Shown here: positions 8,628 to 17,899 of the stretch, one piece after another
How positions within the stretch are numbered: the stretch's first letter is position 1
Layout of the letters: the number at the start of each line of letters is the position of its first letter
Origin: Advenella kashmirensis W13003
GTDB taxonomy: Bacteria > Pseudomonadota > Gammaproteobacteria > Burkholderiales > Burkholderiaceae_B
Length of the DNA: 64,000 nt
Assembly (NCBI RefSeq): GCF_000506985.1
Contig: NZ_KI650982.1
Coordinates: 361,429-425,428 of the forward strand
Direction: 5' to 3'
Position numbers and translations under genes: made by a program
The notes under the pieces: generated by a model
Database searches by the model: none
What the model was told of the DNA's origin: nothing
The model's input: only the letters and a program-made list of their open reading frames with translations

Positions 8628-9010
8628 ATGCGAGAAGGAGAATAGATGTAAATGCGGAACCGAATAACACAGATCTCTTGTGCTGCACTGGCGGGCCGGA
8701 TCGCCTGCTACTGGCAATGCGCAAAAGATACACATTGAAATAATTGAAACGAAAGAGTACTACTAATAAGAATAATTATCAATACCATTTCTATTTAATT
8801 GGAAATATCGTCTCGTTTCGGTCACACTTGTCTTCGTTATGGCTGAATCTGTCTGCTCTTCGCAAAATGACAGGACACACGATACCCCGGCATTACGGCC
8901 GGTGGTATTCTCCGGTCATGATTGGCGAACCCACGGGCGAGCCGCCAGCCAGGTTGAGTCCCTTTGTCATGAATATGGAAGATGAAATTCGACAGGCGCT
9001 TCCGCGCTGG
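8628..9010 (-). other. intergenic region upstream of the heme receptor
   Basis: 383 bases between the receptor start and the patatin-like gene's stop. The part near 8740-8810 is AT-rich and holds the Fur-box-like site. The remainder shows no gene that can be supported. No sigma factor/anti-sigma pair (hurI-hurR of Bordetella) is present here. Confidence 0.5.
8767..8781 (-). promoter_or_regulatory. Fur box upstream of the heme operon
   Basis: On the minus strand the 15-mer TGATAATTATTCTTA matches the 7-1-7 Fur model TGATAAT-N-ATTATCA in all seven bases of the left half and five of seven in the right. It overlaps a possible -35 (TTGATA, 8778-8783). It would give repression of hmuRSTUV in iron-replete cells. 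Binding is inferred from sequence only. Confidence 0.7.
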
Positions 9011-10510
9011 CTAACCGCCCGAATACAAGCCCTCGGGTGCGCTGCGTGGTGTTGCCTGCCGTCCGGCATCAGGGGCCGCGTCGGTTTTCGCTTGCGGAGT
9101 CGCGATCGTGGGCGCCCCAGACCGCAAGCCTGAGACGGCCGGATCCTGCGGCACAGAGGCACCCAGGCTGCGCAACAGCGCCTGATACTCGCGATTCTGG
9201 CGCAGCGTCTGCCGACCCGCTTCGATCAACGCATCGACATCATGACGATTGACCGTAAACAGCGTGGGAATGCGCAGCAAGTGGTGCCGGGACACCGATA
9301 AATCACCGGGTGCGTCCCGCAGGCTGACCGGCACCACATGCAATTTCGCATCGGGTGCCAGCACCGCCTGCAACTGGGGGTTCAGGGATTTTTTCAGTGT
9401 GTCCCATTGCCTGCCTGTATCTTCTACCATTTGCATGGTTTCTTTTGTAACCCGGCCGGACGTGCTGAACATGATCGTATCGAACACTTCCGACAAGGTT
9501 GGAACGTTCTCGCTTTTGTCGATGTTCACGCTGGGATCACGTTCGGCATTGACCACCATAAACACTACTTTTTTAACAGTCCCCCTGCTGATGCGACCAC
9601 GCCGCAACTGACCGACGCCCAGCGTGACCCGATCCAGCAGGCTGCGCACGCCCAAGTTATCCGACAGGCCACCATCGACCAGATGAATATAGGGCCGGTT
9701 TTTGCTGTCAAGATAGCCCAGGACATCCGAACGATAGGCGCGCAGCCGGTAATTGCCCTGCAGACGGGACACCTCTTCGCGTTTTTTGGCTGAATACTCG
9801 CACTGCCCGGCGTAATTTTTCAGGGTGAGCGGCGACAATACAATCGGGACGGCAGCCGACGAGGCAACCGCAAACGAGAGCGGCACCTTGCGGATATCAG
9901 CGCACAGAGTCGCAAACTGGTCGGGTGAAAACTCAAAACTCGTGCCCTGCGACAGATCCGTCGCCAGCACAATCAGATCCGCGTGCGGATTGCGATATAA
10001 GTCCTCATAAGTCTTGCCATCATAAAGAATATCCAGTTTTTGCGCCAGAACATGACCGCGCCCAAGCTTGGGCGACACTGCGGCCGCATAATTCTGAGGA
10101 TTGAAAATGGCCGAGACCAGGCTTTGCTGGAAGTTTTTGTAAAGATAATCGTTTTTGAAGGCCGAAAAGGTTTTATTGCCGTTCAATGCATAATACGTTG
10201 CCACAATACTGCCGCCCGACACCCCGCGCAGCACGTCCACCTGGCTCAGCAAGGTCTGGTCGTGACCATTCCAGCGGATGTGCGTATCGGCCAGTTCCTT
10301 GAGTACGCCATAGCCAAATGCGGCGGCCCGTGCCCCGCCCCCGGAAAAACTCAACACGAACACAAAGGACGGGTCGGTTCTTTCATTCAGCCGGGCGCTG
10401 TCCACGCCCGTATCTTTTGTTCCCGCCGGCAACGCAGGATTGCGCCACGGTGTGAGCGAGGTGCACCCGGCAAGCGCCGCCAGCAGCAGAACAAGAAAGC
10501 GTTTTCGCAT
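9011..10510 (-). CDS. patatin-like phospholipase lipoprotein
   Basis: Predicted lipid-anchored patatin-family acyl hydrolase, about 499 residues. The chosen start gives MRKRFLVLLLAALAGC, a signal peptide with lipobox LAGC and lipidation at Cys16; another ATG lies two codons earlier. The patatin motifs are all visible: oxyanion hole SGGGARA, nucleophile elbow GVSGG with the catalytic serine, and the catalytic DGG in HLVDGGLSDNLG. The last 50 residues are rich in Pro, Ala and Thr and look disordered. It lies upstream of the heme receptor in the same orientation, without evidence of an operon. Substrate unknown; membrane phospholipids are the family default. Confidence 0.85.
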   Translation of the reverse strand: MRKRFLVLLLAALAGCTSLTPWRNPALPAGTKDTGVDSARLNERTDPSFVFVLSFSGGGARAAAFGYGVLKELADTHIRWNGHDQTLLSQVDVLRGVSGGSIVATYYALNGNKTFSAFKNDYLYKNFQQSLVSAIFNPQNYAAAVSPKLGRGHVLAQKLDILYDGKTYEDLYRNPHADLIVLATDLSQGTSFEFSPDQFATLCADIRKVPLSFAVASSAAVPIVLSPLTLKNYAGQCEYSAKKREEVSRLQGNYRLRAYRSDVLGYLDSKNRPYIHLVDGGLSDNLGVRSLLDRVTLGVGQLRRGRISRGTVKKVVFMVVNAERDPSVNIDKSENVPTLSEVFDTIMFSTSGRVTKETMQMVEDTGRQWDTLKKSLNPQLQAVLAPDAKLHVVPVSLRDAPGDLSVSRHHLLRIPTLFTVNRHDVDALIEAGRQTLRQNREYQALLRSLGASVPQDPAVSGLRSGAPTIATPQAKTDAAPDAGRQATPRSAPEGLYSGG

Positions 10511-10623
10511 GTGCATGAGAGACAGCCCGGCCGGAAAATGGAATTCAGGCAGATCATACCGCGTCATCACATCTCACGCCAGCTTGCCGCTTGGCGGCTA
10601 TCAGGCGGCTTCGCCTGGACGAT

Positions 10624-11157
10624 TTATTTAATTACACCGCAAACCATGCGGCCGCCGCCCCCGCCCAGTGCCTTGGGATGGTCCGAATAATTATCACCGC
10701 CTTCATGGATCATGAGCGCATGCTGCTGCACATCGGACAAGGCTTTGAGTCTGGGCGCGAGCACCGGATAGGTAGCAGAGCCGTCTTCGGCCACAACCAG
10801 TCCCGGTAGATCACCCAGATGTCCGTTGTCACTGTATGGGCCTTCATGCTTGCCGGTTTTTTTGGGATCCAGATGACCACCTGCGGCCTGGGCCGGGACT
10901 TTTTTGCCATCCTTTTCGGCAGCATCACAACTGGCATTTTCATGAACATGAAAACCGTGCACGCCGGGCTTGAGGCCTTTCAGATCAGGCGTAAAAAGCA
11001 GACCATAAGGCGTTTCGCTAATCGTGACTTCCCCCACCGCCTTGCCTGCACCCGATTCGGTCGCTTCATTAAGGGTTACTTTCAGATCGGCAGCGTGGGC
11101 AAAAGCAGAGGCGCTCATGCCCAGCAGGCCTGCCAGAAACAATGTATTCATTTTCAT
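10624..11157 (-). CDS. sodC: periplasmic Cu/Zn superoxide dismutase
   Basis: Converts superoxide to hydrogen peroxide and oxygen in the periplasm. The start at 11157 has AGGAG about seven bases upstream and gives a signal peptide ([20 protein letters not shown], cleavage after HAA). Copper- and zinc-binding signatures are present: [36 protein letters not shown] and the C-terminal [13 protein letters not shown] with the disulfide cysteine. 177 residues, standard for bacterial SodC. It is followed by the patatin-like gene and preceded by the MFS gene, all on the minus strand. Confidence 0.95.
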   Translation of the reverse strand: MKMNTLFLAGLLGMSASAFAHAADLKVTLNEATESGAGKAVGEVTISETPYGLLFTPDLKGLKPGVHGFHVHENASCDAAEKDGKKVPAQAAGGHLDPKKTGKHEGPYSDNGHLGDLPGLVVAEDGSATYPVLAPRLKALSDVQQHALMIHEGGDNYSDHPKALGGGGGRMVCGVIK

Positions 11158-11260
11158 CGCAAACTCCTGTGTGAATAACAATCGTCATCATGAAAAGTTA
11201 ACACTCAACACGCCATCATGAAATGACTGTTTCATTTGCTTAAATCTGGATGCAACCGGG

Positions 11261-12463
11261 TCATGAATGATGCTCCTGGATTTTATCGGCTCGCGTATGC
11301 GGCAAAAAACGCCAGAAAATAACAGCAGAAACAAGACCGAATCCGCCCGTCAGCGTGATACCCGCCCCCAGCGAGACCAGTGCGGTCATGCCCGAAAGCA
11401 CAAAAGGCCCCGCGCTGGTGCCAACGTCGCTGATCAGGCGCCACAATCCCAGAAACTCGGTGCGACCATGAACCGGCGAGGCGTCTGCGCCCAATGTCAT
11501 ATTGATGCCCGAACCAAAGCCATTTCCCAGGCCCATCAGCATCGCCACGACAACAAACGGTATGGCGGTGGTGGTCAGGGGCATCAATGCGAATGCCGCA
11601 CCCATAATCAGCGTACATGGCAGGGCCACCCAGAGCCGTCCCCATTCATCCATGATTTTGCCCGCCGGATAAAACATGATCATATCTGCGGCCGAGGAGA
11701 TACCAAATATGACCGATGTGGCAGCCGGGCTCAGGCCGATATAATCGGCCCACAATGGAATGACAATCTGCCTGGCAGCGCGCATGGCACTAATCAGCAT
11801 GACCGCCAGTCCCAGGGATAAGAAGACCGCTGCATGCTCGCTGGCTATCTGTCGCATGCGTGGCCGCATAACAGGCACATCCTGTACTTTGGGTTCGACT
11901 TCCAGATCGGGCATCAGCCAGGTCAGCACCGTCGCAGCGACCAGGGCCGCCACGCCCACCCAATACGCACCGGACAGTCCCATGAAATGCATGACGCCCG
12001 CCCCGGCAAACGGCCCGGCAAACATGCCGATACGATTGACGCCGCCCAGAATGGACAAGGCGCGGGCCCGCATATAAAACGGCACCGCCTCGATCATATA
12101 GGTTTGCCGGGCAAGAAAAAAGACGGAAGTCGACACCCCGATCAATAAGGCGGCCAGCGCCAGCAACCCGGTATGTGTCGCAAAAATACACAAAAACAAG
12201 GCAATGATCGTAATGAACGACGCCCCCAGCAGCGCCCGCCGTTCGCCGATGCGCGCCGTAATCAATGCAGCGGGGATATTGGCTGCCAGAGAACCCAGCC
12301 CGATCAGAGCAATGATCAGGCCCGCCAGCGCGGGCGTTGCACCCATATCACGCGCTGTCAACGCAATGACAGGCAATATCGCCCCGTTGGCAAAACCGAA
12401 AAGCAGCGAAGGGCCGTAAGCAGGAATGGCAATGCTTTTTAAACTGAAACTGCTGTCTGCCAT
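11261..12463 (-). CDS. MFS transporter, multidrug-efflux type
   Basis: About 400 residues with twelve predicted membrane helices. The start at 12463 (MADSSFSLKS) has AAGGG upstream; a longer frame exists but adds a hydrophilic, Cys-rich tail unlike the family. The loop between helices 2 and 3 (ALITARIGERRALL) is the MFS A-motif region. A PxxxGP-like segment, GMFAGPFAG, near the middle suggests a drug:H+ antiporter, but no substrate can be assigned. A hydrophilic loop with PDLEVEPKVQDVP separates the two halves. Confidence 0.82.
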   Translation of the reverse strand: MADSSFSLKSIAIPAYGPSLLFGFANGAILPVIALTARDMGATPALAGLIIALIGLGSLAANIPAALITARIGERRALLGASFITIIALFLCIFATHTGLLALAALLIGVSTSVFFLARQTYMIEAVPFYMRARALSILGGVNRIGMFAGPFAGAGVMHFMGLSGAYWVGVAALVAATVLTWLMPDLEVEPKVQDVPVMRPRMRQIASEHAAVFLSLGLAVMLISAMRAARQIVIPLWADYIGLSPAATSVIFGISSAADMIMFYPAGKIMDEWGRLWVALPCTLIMGAAFALMPLTTTAIPFVVVAMLMGLGNGFGSGINMTLGADASPVHGRTEFLGLWRLISDVGTSAGPFVLSGMTALVSLGAGITLTGGFGLVSAVIFWRFLPHTRADKIQEHHS

Positions 12464-12587
12464 GTAACGCCCTTGCTCATATTTGATGATGTAGCAACAT
12501 TTTACTCCCACGGCCCACGACAGTGGCGGGGAAAGACGGCCCGGTCAGCTCAGGCAAACCGGCCTGAGCTGACCTCTGGTGCCAGGA

Positions 12588-12923
12588 TCAGTGCGTGACC
12601 GACTTTGAAAAAAGCTGAATAATCACAATGCCGCCCGCAATAAACAACATGCCGATAATCGCGGGCAGATCAAGCCGTTGCTTGTAAAACAGAAACGACA
12701 TGATCGACACCAGAAAAATGCCCATCCCACCCCAGATTGCATATGCAATACCGATGTTCATCGTTTTAACAACTTGCGACAGGCCATAGAATGAGATGGA
12801 GTAGCCGATGACCACGATCGCGCTGGGCACGAAGCGCGTAAAACCGTCGGATGCCTTCATCATCGTTGTGGCAAGCGTCTCTGCACAAATGGAGATGGCT
12901 AGAATCAGATAGATATTGAGCAT
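12588..12923 (-). CDS. SMR-family multidrug efflux protein (EmrE-like)
   Basis: Four-helix small multidrug resistance protein of about 111 residues. The start at 12923 is favoured by GAAGG about five bases upstream. The essential membrane glutamate equivalent to EmrE Glu14 is present in ISICAETLATT (residue 15), and the family segment YAIWGGMGI contains the conserved Trp. This pattern fits export of quaternary ammonium or other lipophilic cations by proton antiport. GdnE-type guanidinium exporters look similar and cannot be excluded. Confidence 0.88.
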   Translation of the reverse strand: MLNIYLILAISICAETLATTMMKASDGFTRFVPSAIVVIGYSISFYGLSQVVKTMNIGIAYAIWGGMGIFLVSIMSFLFYKQRLDLPAIIGMLFIAGGIVIIQLFSKSVTH

Positions 12924-13084
12924 ATGACCTTCAGACACAAAAAGTATTTATACAGATTATATATTCTTAAAATGGCAGAACATTTAATTGCGTGTAAAGG
13001 TGACCAAGCGCGCATTTGGTTTACAACAGGCTGATCGAAATATCACAGCGAACTATCACGGGACCGTCAACATTTGCGCCGGAC

Positions 13085-13118
13085 AATAAAAAAGCCGCTA
13101 CTCTATAAGCTAGCGGCT
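13085..13118 (-). terminator. intrinsic terminator after tRNA-Lys
   Basis: AGCCGCTA at 13093-13100 pairs with TAGCGGCT at 13111-13118. On the minus strand the stem is followed by a run of six T (GGCTTTTTTATTG), the standard rho-independent form. Confidence 0.88.
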
Positions 13119-13144
13119 AAGATATTCTTTCTACAAGAGTTTCC

Positions 13145-13220
13145 TGGTGGGCTGGGCGAGACTCGAACTCGCGACCAATGGATTAAAAGTCCACTGCTCT
13201 ACCGACTGAGCTACCAGCCC
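13145..13220 (-). tRNA. tRNA-Lys (anticodon UUU)
   Basis: 76 bases including an encoded CCA. The acceptor GGGCTGG pairs with CCAGCCC. The D-loop (GCTCAGTCGGTAGAGC), anticodon loop CTTTTAA and T-loop TTCGAGT are all standard. The anticodon TTT reads lysine codons AAA and AAG. Confidence 0.98.
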
Positions 13221-13324
13221 AGGAAAGAAAAAGATTATGACGGAATCGGTGGGCCCTGTCAATACTTTTTGCATAATTGCGACAAAGAAATGTCAAATTT
13301 TTCCATGTCGCATTCTTGATAGCC

Positions 13325-13356
13325 CCTGACACAGCAGAACAACGATCTGTGTCAGG
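13325..13356. terminator. 10-bp hairpin just after the GH31-like gene
   Basis: CCTGACACAG (13325-13334) is a perfect inverted repeat of CTGTGTCAGG (13347-13356) with a 12-base loop, ten bases past the stop of the GH31-like gene. On the minus strand there is no T-run, so it is a weak or factor-assisted terminator at most. Confidence 0.5.
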
Positions 13357-13366
13357 CACCGGTACT

Positions 13367-15565
13367 TTAACGCTCGCGCGAAATACGAACTTCGGCGCCG
13401 CGCCGTTTGACTTCAAGCCCGTCGGACTGCAGGATCTTCAACCCCTCCAGACCCTTGATGTAGCTGGAACCCTGCATCTGCATGACGCGAATTTTATTGC
13501 GCATGACCACCGGGTTATGCATGGGCATGCCGAACATCCACACTTCATCCAGAATGCGTGCGGAGTTGAACTCACCCATATGGCGAATGGCAGGACCCAG
13601 ACACAGCATATGGCCTTCCCGTCCGAATACAGGCACGGAGTCAAGCGCACAATCAATCGTCAGCACCTGACCGCCTTCGTAACGCTGGTTCAAGTTCAGA
13701 TCCCACCAGGCATCACCCTCTGGCAAATACACGTTCACCGATGCGCCCGGCTGCAAAACCGGCGCTACCAGCAACGCAGGACCCAGCATAAATTGCTGGT
13801 CCCACTCACGGGCCCTGGCGTCATCCGGATAGGCCAGTGCCATCATGCGTTGCGCCGGCAGACCGGTACGGACCGCGTCTTCGATAACGCCGTTGATATA
13901 GGGGATCAGACGATAGCGCAGTTGCAGCAAGGTCGTAATTTTTTCCTGCACATCTTCCGGGTAGGCGCCGGGCAGAAGCGCCGGCGCTGCCTGGAAGGTA
14001 AAGCCGGCAGAAAAGACACACAGACCCAGCATGCGCAAATAGAGCTCGGCATCCAGTGGCTTGTTGTCGGTCAGCTGTAACGGGTTCCCCAGATCATGCG
14101 TGACCGCGACTACACCACTGGCCTGCATGGACAAGGCGTGACGCAACCATTGCGTAAGGCCATCCCAGTCATTGCCGGCTGGCGGCGTTTTTTGCCAGGC
14201 AACACGTTGCACTGCCATGATCAAATCGGTTGAAGGTACCACGCCTTCGGTCGGCGTTTTGTTCATGGAGACGGCATCGAACAGCGCATGACGCAGCAGC
14301 AATGGATACAGTTCCCTGAGGAGTGCCCCGGTTTCACCGTTGCGCGCATTGACGCCGTCGGGAATATCCAGCGCAAAGGCGCTATGAAACGCTCCCACGC
14401 CTTCGTCCACCATCTGATGATGACGTTCGACCCAGAATGCATACGCATCCTTGTAGGTCAGGTCAAGCAGGCCAAAACGCACATTGCCATTTTCGGGCAC
14501 ACCGTCAAAAACAAACGCTGCGCCCTCATCGTCGGTCAACAGCCAGCCGCGATCTTCGAGGTCATCGAACAGGACAGAATCGCGTGGTACGCCCGGGAAG
14601 GACGGAACGCTGATTTCAAATGATTTTTCACGCAGGCTCCCGAGCGTGCGACGCGCATCATCCATGCGATCGGCATCCCATTCAAGAACCAGCTTGTCTG
14701 CCTGAAAATGCACCATGGAAGGCTGGGCGAATGCCAGCACATCGAACGGCACTTGCGCCTCGCGCAAGGCTTCGGCCTGGGCTATAAATTCAGGTGTTGA
14801 CTGACCTGGCTGCTGCGCCAGCCACGCACCCATCGCCCATAGGGGTGGCTGCCCGGCGCGACCAGTCAGCGAGGAATACTGATTGAATATTTCCGGCACC
14901 TCTCCGGCGAACAGGAACAGGTCGAAGACGGGACCATCAACAAAAATCTGATACGTGTCGGGGTTTTCGTCAGTACCCGGATCGTGCATGACCCGCTCAA
15001 GCGAATTGACGTAAATGCCCCAGCCTTTGGGATTCCAGGCAAACGGCAAATAGCGAAAGTCATTCAGGTCAGAGACCAGTTCCACACCCCGGCGATTGAA
15101 GTCGCCCGCGGTCTCGCCCAATCCGAAAACAGGCTCGTTCTCGGGCAGGTCGAACATGACGGACCAATGCGCAGGCTGCTCGCCCTCGGCCTCCATGACC
15201 AGCGGCGTTTCAAAATCGTCATCGGTACGCAGGATACACGTATCACCGCGGTACAACGCCATGCTAAGGGGGCTTTTGCTGATCACCAGGGAGACGTCGC
15301 CCTGCGTAAAGCGCCAGCCGGATTCGTCAAGCAGCGATTCGGTGAGCATTTCACCAATCCGCTCTTCGCGTGCGATAGTCAGCGCCTGACGCTGTTTTTG
15401 CCGCGCGGTCTGCTTTTCTTCGGACAGCCTGTCGGGCAACCCTGCCAGAATCCTGAAAACGCCCGGCCCATTGGCCTCGATGCGCAACAATAAATCGGAG
15501 TCCGTGGAAAACTCGGCATGCGTTGCATGAGCGGACTTGAATACAAGACGATCAAATTGAATCAC
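13367..15565 (-). CDS. GH31-fold protein, probable catalytically dead alpha-glucosidase relative
   Basis: 732 residues with the GH31 layout: N-terminal beta-sandwich with PVFGLGETAGDFNRRG (146-160), TIM barrel, then C-terminal beta domains (VFGREG). Where active GH31 enzymes have GVDGFKTDFGE with the nucleophile Asp, this protein reads GVGAFHSAFAL (389-399), so Ala396 replaces the nucleophile. The substrate-binding Asp of strand 1 (HLDxFW) is also missing (LAFAQPSM, 277-284). Asp466 in AGND may be what remains of the acid/base. The frame is intact over 2.2 kb, so the protein appears maintained and may bind a glycan rather than hydrolyse one. Not in an obvious operon. Confidence 0.75.
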   Translation of the reverse strand: MIQFDRLVFKSAHATHAEFSTDSDLLLRIEANGPGVFRILAGLPDRLSEEKQTARQKQRQALTIAREERIGEMLTESLLDESGWRFTQGDVSLVISKSPLSMALYRGDTCILRTDDDFETPLVMEAEGEQPAHWSVMFDLPENEPVFGLGETAGDFNRRGVELVSDLNDFRYLPFAWNPKGWGIYVNSLERVMHDPGTDENPDTYQIFVDGPVFDLFLFAGEVPEIFNQYSSLTGRAGQPPLWAMGAWLAQQPGQSTPEFIAQAEALREAQVPFDVLAFAQPSMVHFQADKLVLEWDADRMDDARRTLGSLREKSFEISVPSFPGVPRDSVLFDDLEDRGWLLTDDEGAAFVFDGVPENGNVRFGLLDLTYKDAYAFWVERHHQMVDEGVGAFHSAFALDIPDGVNARNGETGALLRELYPLLLRHALFDAVSMNKTPTEGVVPSTDLIMAVQRVAWQKTPPAGNDWDGLTQWLRHALSMQASGVVAVTHDLGNPLQLTDNKPLDAELYLRMLGLCVFSAGFTFQAAPALLPGAYPEDVQEKITTLLQLRYRLIPYINGVIEDAVRTGLPAQRMMALAYPDDARAREWDQQFMLGPALLVAPVLQPGASVNVYLPEGDAWWDLNLNQRYEGGQVLTIDCALDSVPVFGREGHMLCLGPAIRHMGEFNSARILDEVWMFGMPMHNPVVMRNKIRVMQMQGSSYIKGLEGLKILQSDGLEVKRRGAEVRISRER

Positions 15566-15632
15566 GTGAGTTCTTTTCAGTGAGGGGAAAACACCGGTAC
15601 AGGAGCAACGGGGAAGAGATTCCCTAAAAACG

Positions 15633-15664
15633 TTTATTTTGACTCATTTAGCAGACAAAATAAA
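15633..15664. repeat. AT-rich 9-bp inverted repeat upstream of the GH31-like gene
   Basis: TTTATTTTG (15633-15641) and CAAAATAAA (15656-15664) are perfect reverse complements with a 14-base loop. They lie about 70 bases upstream of the GH31-like start and could be an operator or part of the promoter. No further evidence. Confidence 0.4.
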
Positions 15665-15728
15665 ATCAATTCCGCCTTTTGCCTAAAAAAGCAGACCAAA
15701 CCCCGGCCTGCGACAGGGTTATTTATTC

Positions 15729-17690
15729 CTAGCGTGGCGCCACTGCCTGCAGCAAATCGCGTTCCAGCGGAACAGGTTCGCCTTCAAGCATAGCCGCAAT
15801 CACATCGCCGGCAAGTGCAGACCAGGTCAGGCCATGCGACGCATAGCCACAAGCCAGCCACAAGCCGGGGGCATGGCGCACTGCACCGAAAGCGGGCAGC
15901 CGCCCCCGGATGACCGCCCGCGTACCGGACCATCCCGTAAAGACCGGAGGTGCATCCCGATCTGGCACCGCAGACGAACCCCCGGTTTGCATGGATTGCC
16001 TGCCCTTGTCACCCGGGGACACCCGCCGGGCGCCGTCAGGCCCGGTACCGGCCTCCGCAAGCGCCGCCGAGACGGACTGCAGCACATCCCGATCCAGCGC
16101 CGGGGCGAGCTTGTCCACGATCTGTTTTTGCCCCTGACGACTGATTCCCCCGGCAGACAGTTCGCGCTCATAGGTACTTCCCACGACACACACCCCCGCC
16201 ACAGGGGGCAGAAAATAGCCTTCGGCCCCCACAACCGCCCCAGGCACTTGCGTCAGCATAGTGCGTGGTACATGCATCACCTGTCCGCCCAGGGTATCCA
16301 TGGACATGACGATGGGCATGCTCTGCTCGACCCGTCCTGACTTGAGCGTGCGCTGCTCCAGTCCGCTTCGAGCCAGCAACGCAGGCGTTTGCGCGGCTGC
16401 GGCCAGAATGACGGTGTCGCATTCGGCCACCGTTACAGCCGCGCCCTCCCGTGATGCATGGAGCCGCCACCCTTGTGGCCCTTTGTCGAGTCTGTCGACC
16501 TGCAAGTCATGGCAGTGAATCGCAGGATGGGCCAGCAACGCCCGGATCAGATTCGGCGGCGAGACGGTCATGCCTTTGGCGAAAAACGCCCCCTGGCGAG
16601 CAACCGCAACGCCTGTGAGGTCCTGCGACTGTCCGGGGGCAAGCAAGGTGACCCACCCTTGCGGATAGCCCCGGGCCTGCACCGCCTGCAGCAGATCGCG
16701 CGCATGACCCTTGCTGCGCGCCAGCTCCAGCGTGCCGCTGCGATAAGGAATCACATCGGCACCAAAACCCGCCCAGCGCTGGTGGGCCCGGTAGACCCCC
16801 GCCCGGCTCAGACGTGCCTTGAAATTATCATCAACAGAAATAAGCGGCGTCAAAGCGGCGGCCACATGCCCTGCCTGCGGCCCGGGCTGCCCCGTCGCCA
16901 GCGCCGGATCCGTCACGTGCACCTGCCAGCCGCGCAGCGCGAGCGCGTGCGCCACCCCAGCCCCGGCCAGACCGCCGCCAACCACCCAGGCCACGCGAGC
17001 GCGCTTCGCCGACGGTTTGGCAGGTCGATGCAAATGAGCCGCCATCCATTGCCAGGTCCCGTTCACCTGCTGAATATCGAGCTGTCTGGCTCCCTTGTTC
17101 CGGATTGCCTGCGCCAGCTCTCCAACAACATCCTGCGGCGCCAGCACGAACGCATTGGGCGCGGCCAGGCGCACCATCGCGTCCGCGTAGTGCATGACAT
17201 GCGCCAGCGGACTGGCAGATTCAACAATAAACAGATCGACTGTTGCCACCAGTTGCGGGAGGGTAAGCGACAGCGGGCCGACCAAACGCGTGACGGTCAG
17301 GCGCGATGAAGCGTCATCAGCGCGATGTACACCCGGCAGCAAAGACACACCATCGGCATCGCGTGGCGCAAGCAACGACGCCAGCCGGTCCCGATCATTG
17401 GCAACCGCAAGGCGCGAGCGGCGCGCCTGTGCTGGTCGCGTACCGCCGGGCACCGGATCGGCGCTTGCAGTATCTGCTACATGTCCGCGATAGTCTTCAA
17501 AAAACACCAGGTGCAGCCGTGCCCGGGTGGGTGCATGCTGTTGCCAGTGAGCCAGGAGCGCCACTGCGTCATCAAGGCAATGGGTCGTCAGCACCACCGC
17601 AGTAAAAGTCGTCTCCTGTCGCAGACTGTCGTCCAGACGCGCCAATGCCTGTCCAAGCGCAGCATTGAAGACTGTCCTCGCACGACTCAT
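15729..17690 (-). CDS. MnmC-like FAD oxidoreductase with a degenerate N-terminal methyltransferase domain
   Basis: About 653 residues. The C-terminal part is an FAD-dependent oxidoreductase: VAWVVGGGLAGAGVAHALALRGW starts the Rossmann fold near residue 233, and GLWLACGYASHGLTWSALAGD closes it. In MnmC this half removes the carboxymethyl group of cmnm5s2U34 in tRNA and the N-terminal half methylates the product. Here the SAM-binding GFGTGLNFL of MnmC is replaced by LTTHCLDDAVALL, so the methyltransferase half looks inactive. The ATG at 17690 has GAGAGGGAAACGGGA directly upstream and is preferred over a TTG 21 bases earlier. MnmC-type identity is inferred from domain order. Confidence 0.72.
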   Translation of the reverse strand: MSRARTVFNAALGQALARLDDSLRQETTFTAVVLTTHCLDDAVALLAHWQQHAPTRARLHLVFFEDYRGHVADTASADPVPGGTRPAQARRSRLAVANDRDRLASLLAPRDADGVSLLPGVHRADDASSRLTVTRLVGPLSLTLPQLVATVDLFIVESASPLAHVMHYADAMVRLAAPNAFVLAPQDVVGELAQAIRNKGARQLDIQQVNGTWQWMAAHLHRPAKPSAKRARVAWVVGGGLAGAGVAHALALRGWQVHVTDPALATGQPGPQAGHVAAALTPLISVDDNFKARLSRAGVYRAHQRWAGFGADVIPYRSGTLELARSKGHARDLLQAVQARGYPQGWVTLLAPGQSQDLTGVAVARQGAFFAKGMTVSPPNLIRALLAHPAIHCHDLQVDRLDKGPQGWRLHASREGAAVTVAECDTVILAAAAQTPALLARSGLEQRTLKSGRVEQSMPIVMSMDTLGGQVMHVPRTMLTQVPGAVVGAEGYFLPPVAGVCVVGSTYERELSAGGISRQGQKQIVDKLAPALDRDVLQSVSAALAEAGTGPDGARRVSPGDKGRQSMQTGGSSAVPDRDAPPVFTGWSGTRAVIRGRLPAFGAVRHAPGLWLACGYASHGLTWSALAGDVIAAMLEGEPVPLERDLLQAVAPR

Positions 17691-17899
17691 TCCCGTTTCC
17701 CTCTCCAGCAATCAGACCGCTGCATGCCTTTATCAGCCGGCGCAGCGCCTGCGTCACGACTTCGTCGCGCCATATACACAAAGAATCCCCGGAATGTCGG
17801 CAATGCGAACCCGGGCAAAGGTATTCATTTTATAATCTTTTGATTCGCGGGATTTGTCCCGGCCGCTGTTTCGATTCAATCACAGACGGAGTATCACGC

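Noticed and set aside
8744..9133. 129-codon frame on the plus strand upstream of the heme receptor
   Set aside because: Starts inside the Fur-box/promoter region, overlaps the end of the patatin-like gene, and has no recognisable domain.
13367..15565. pseudogene call for the GH31-like gene
   Set aside because: The reading frame is complete and of normal family length with coherent structural motifs; only catalytic residues are lost, so a maintained pseudoenzyme is more likely than a decaying gene.
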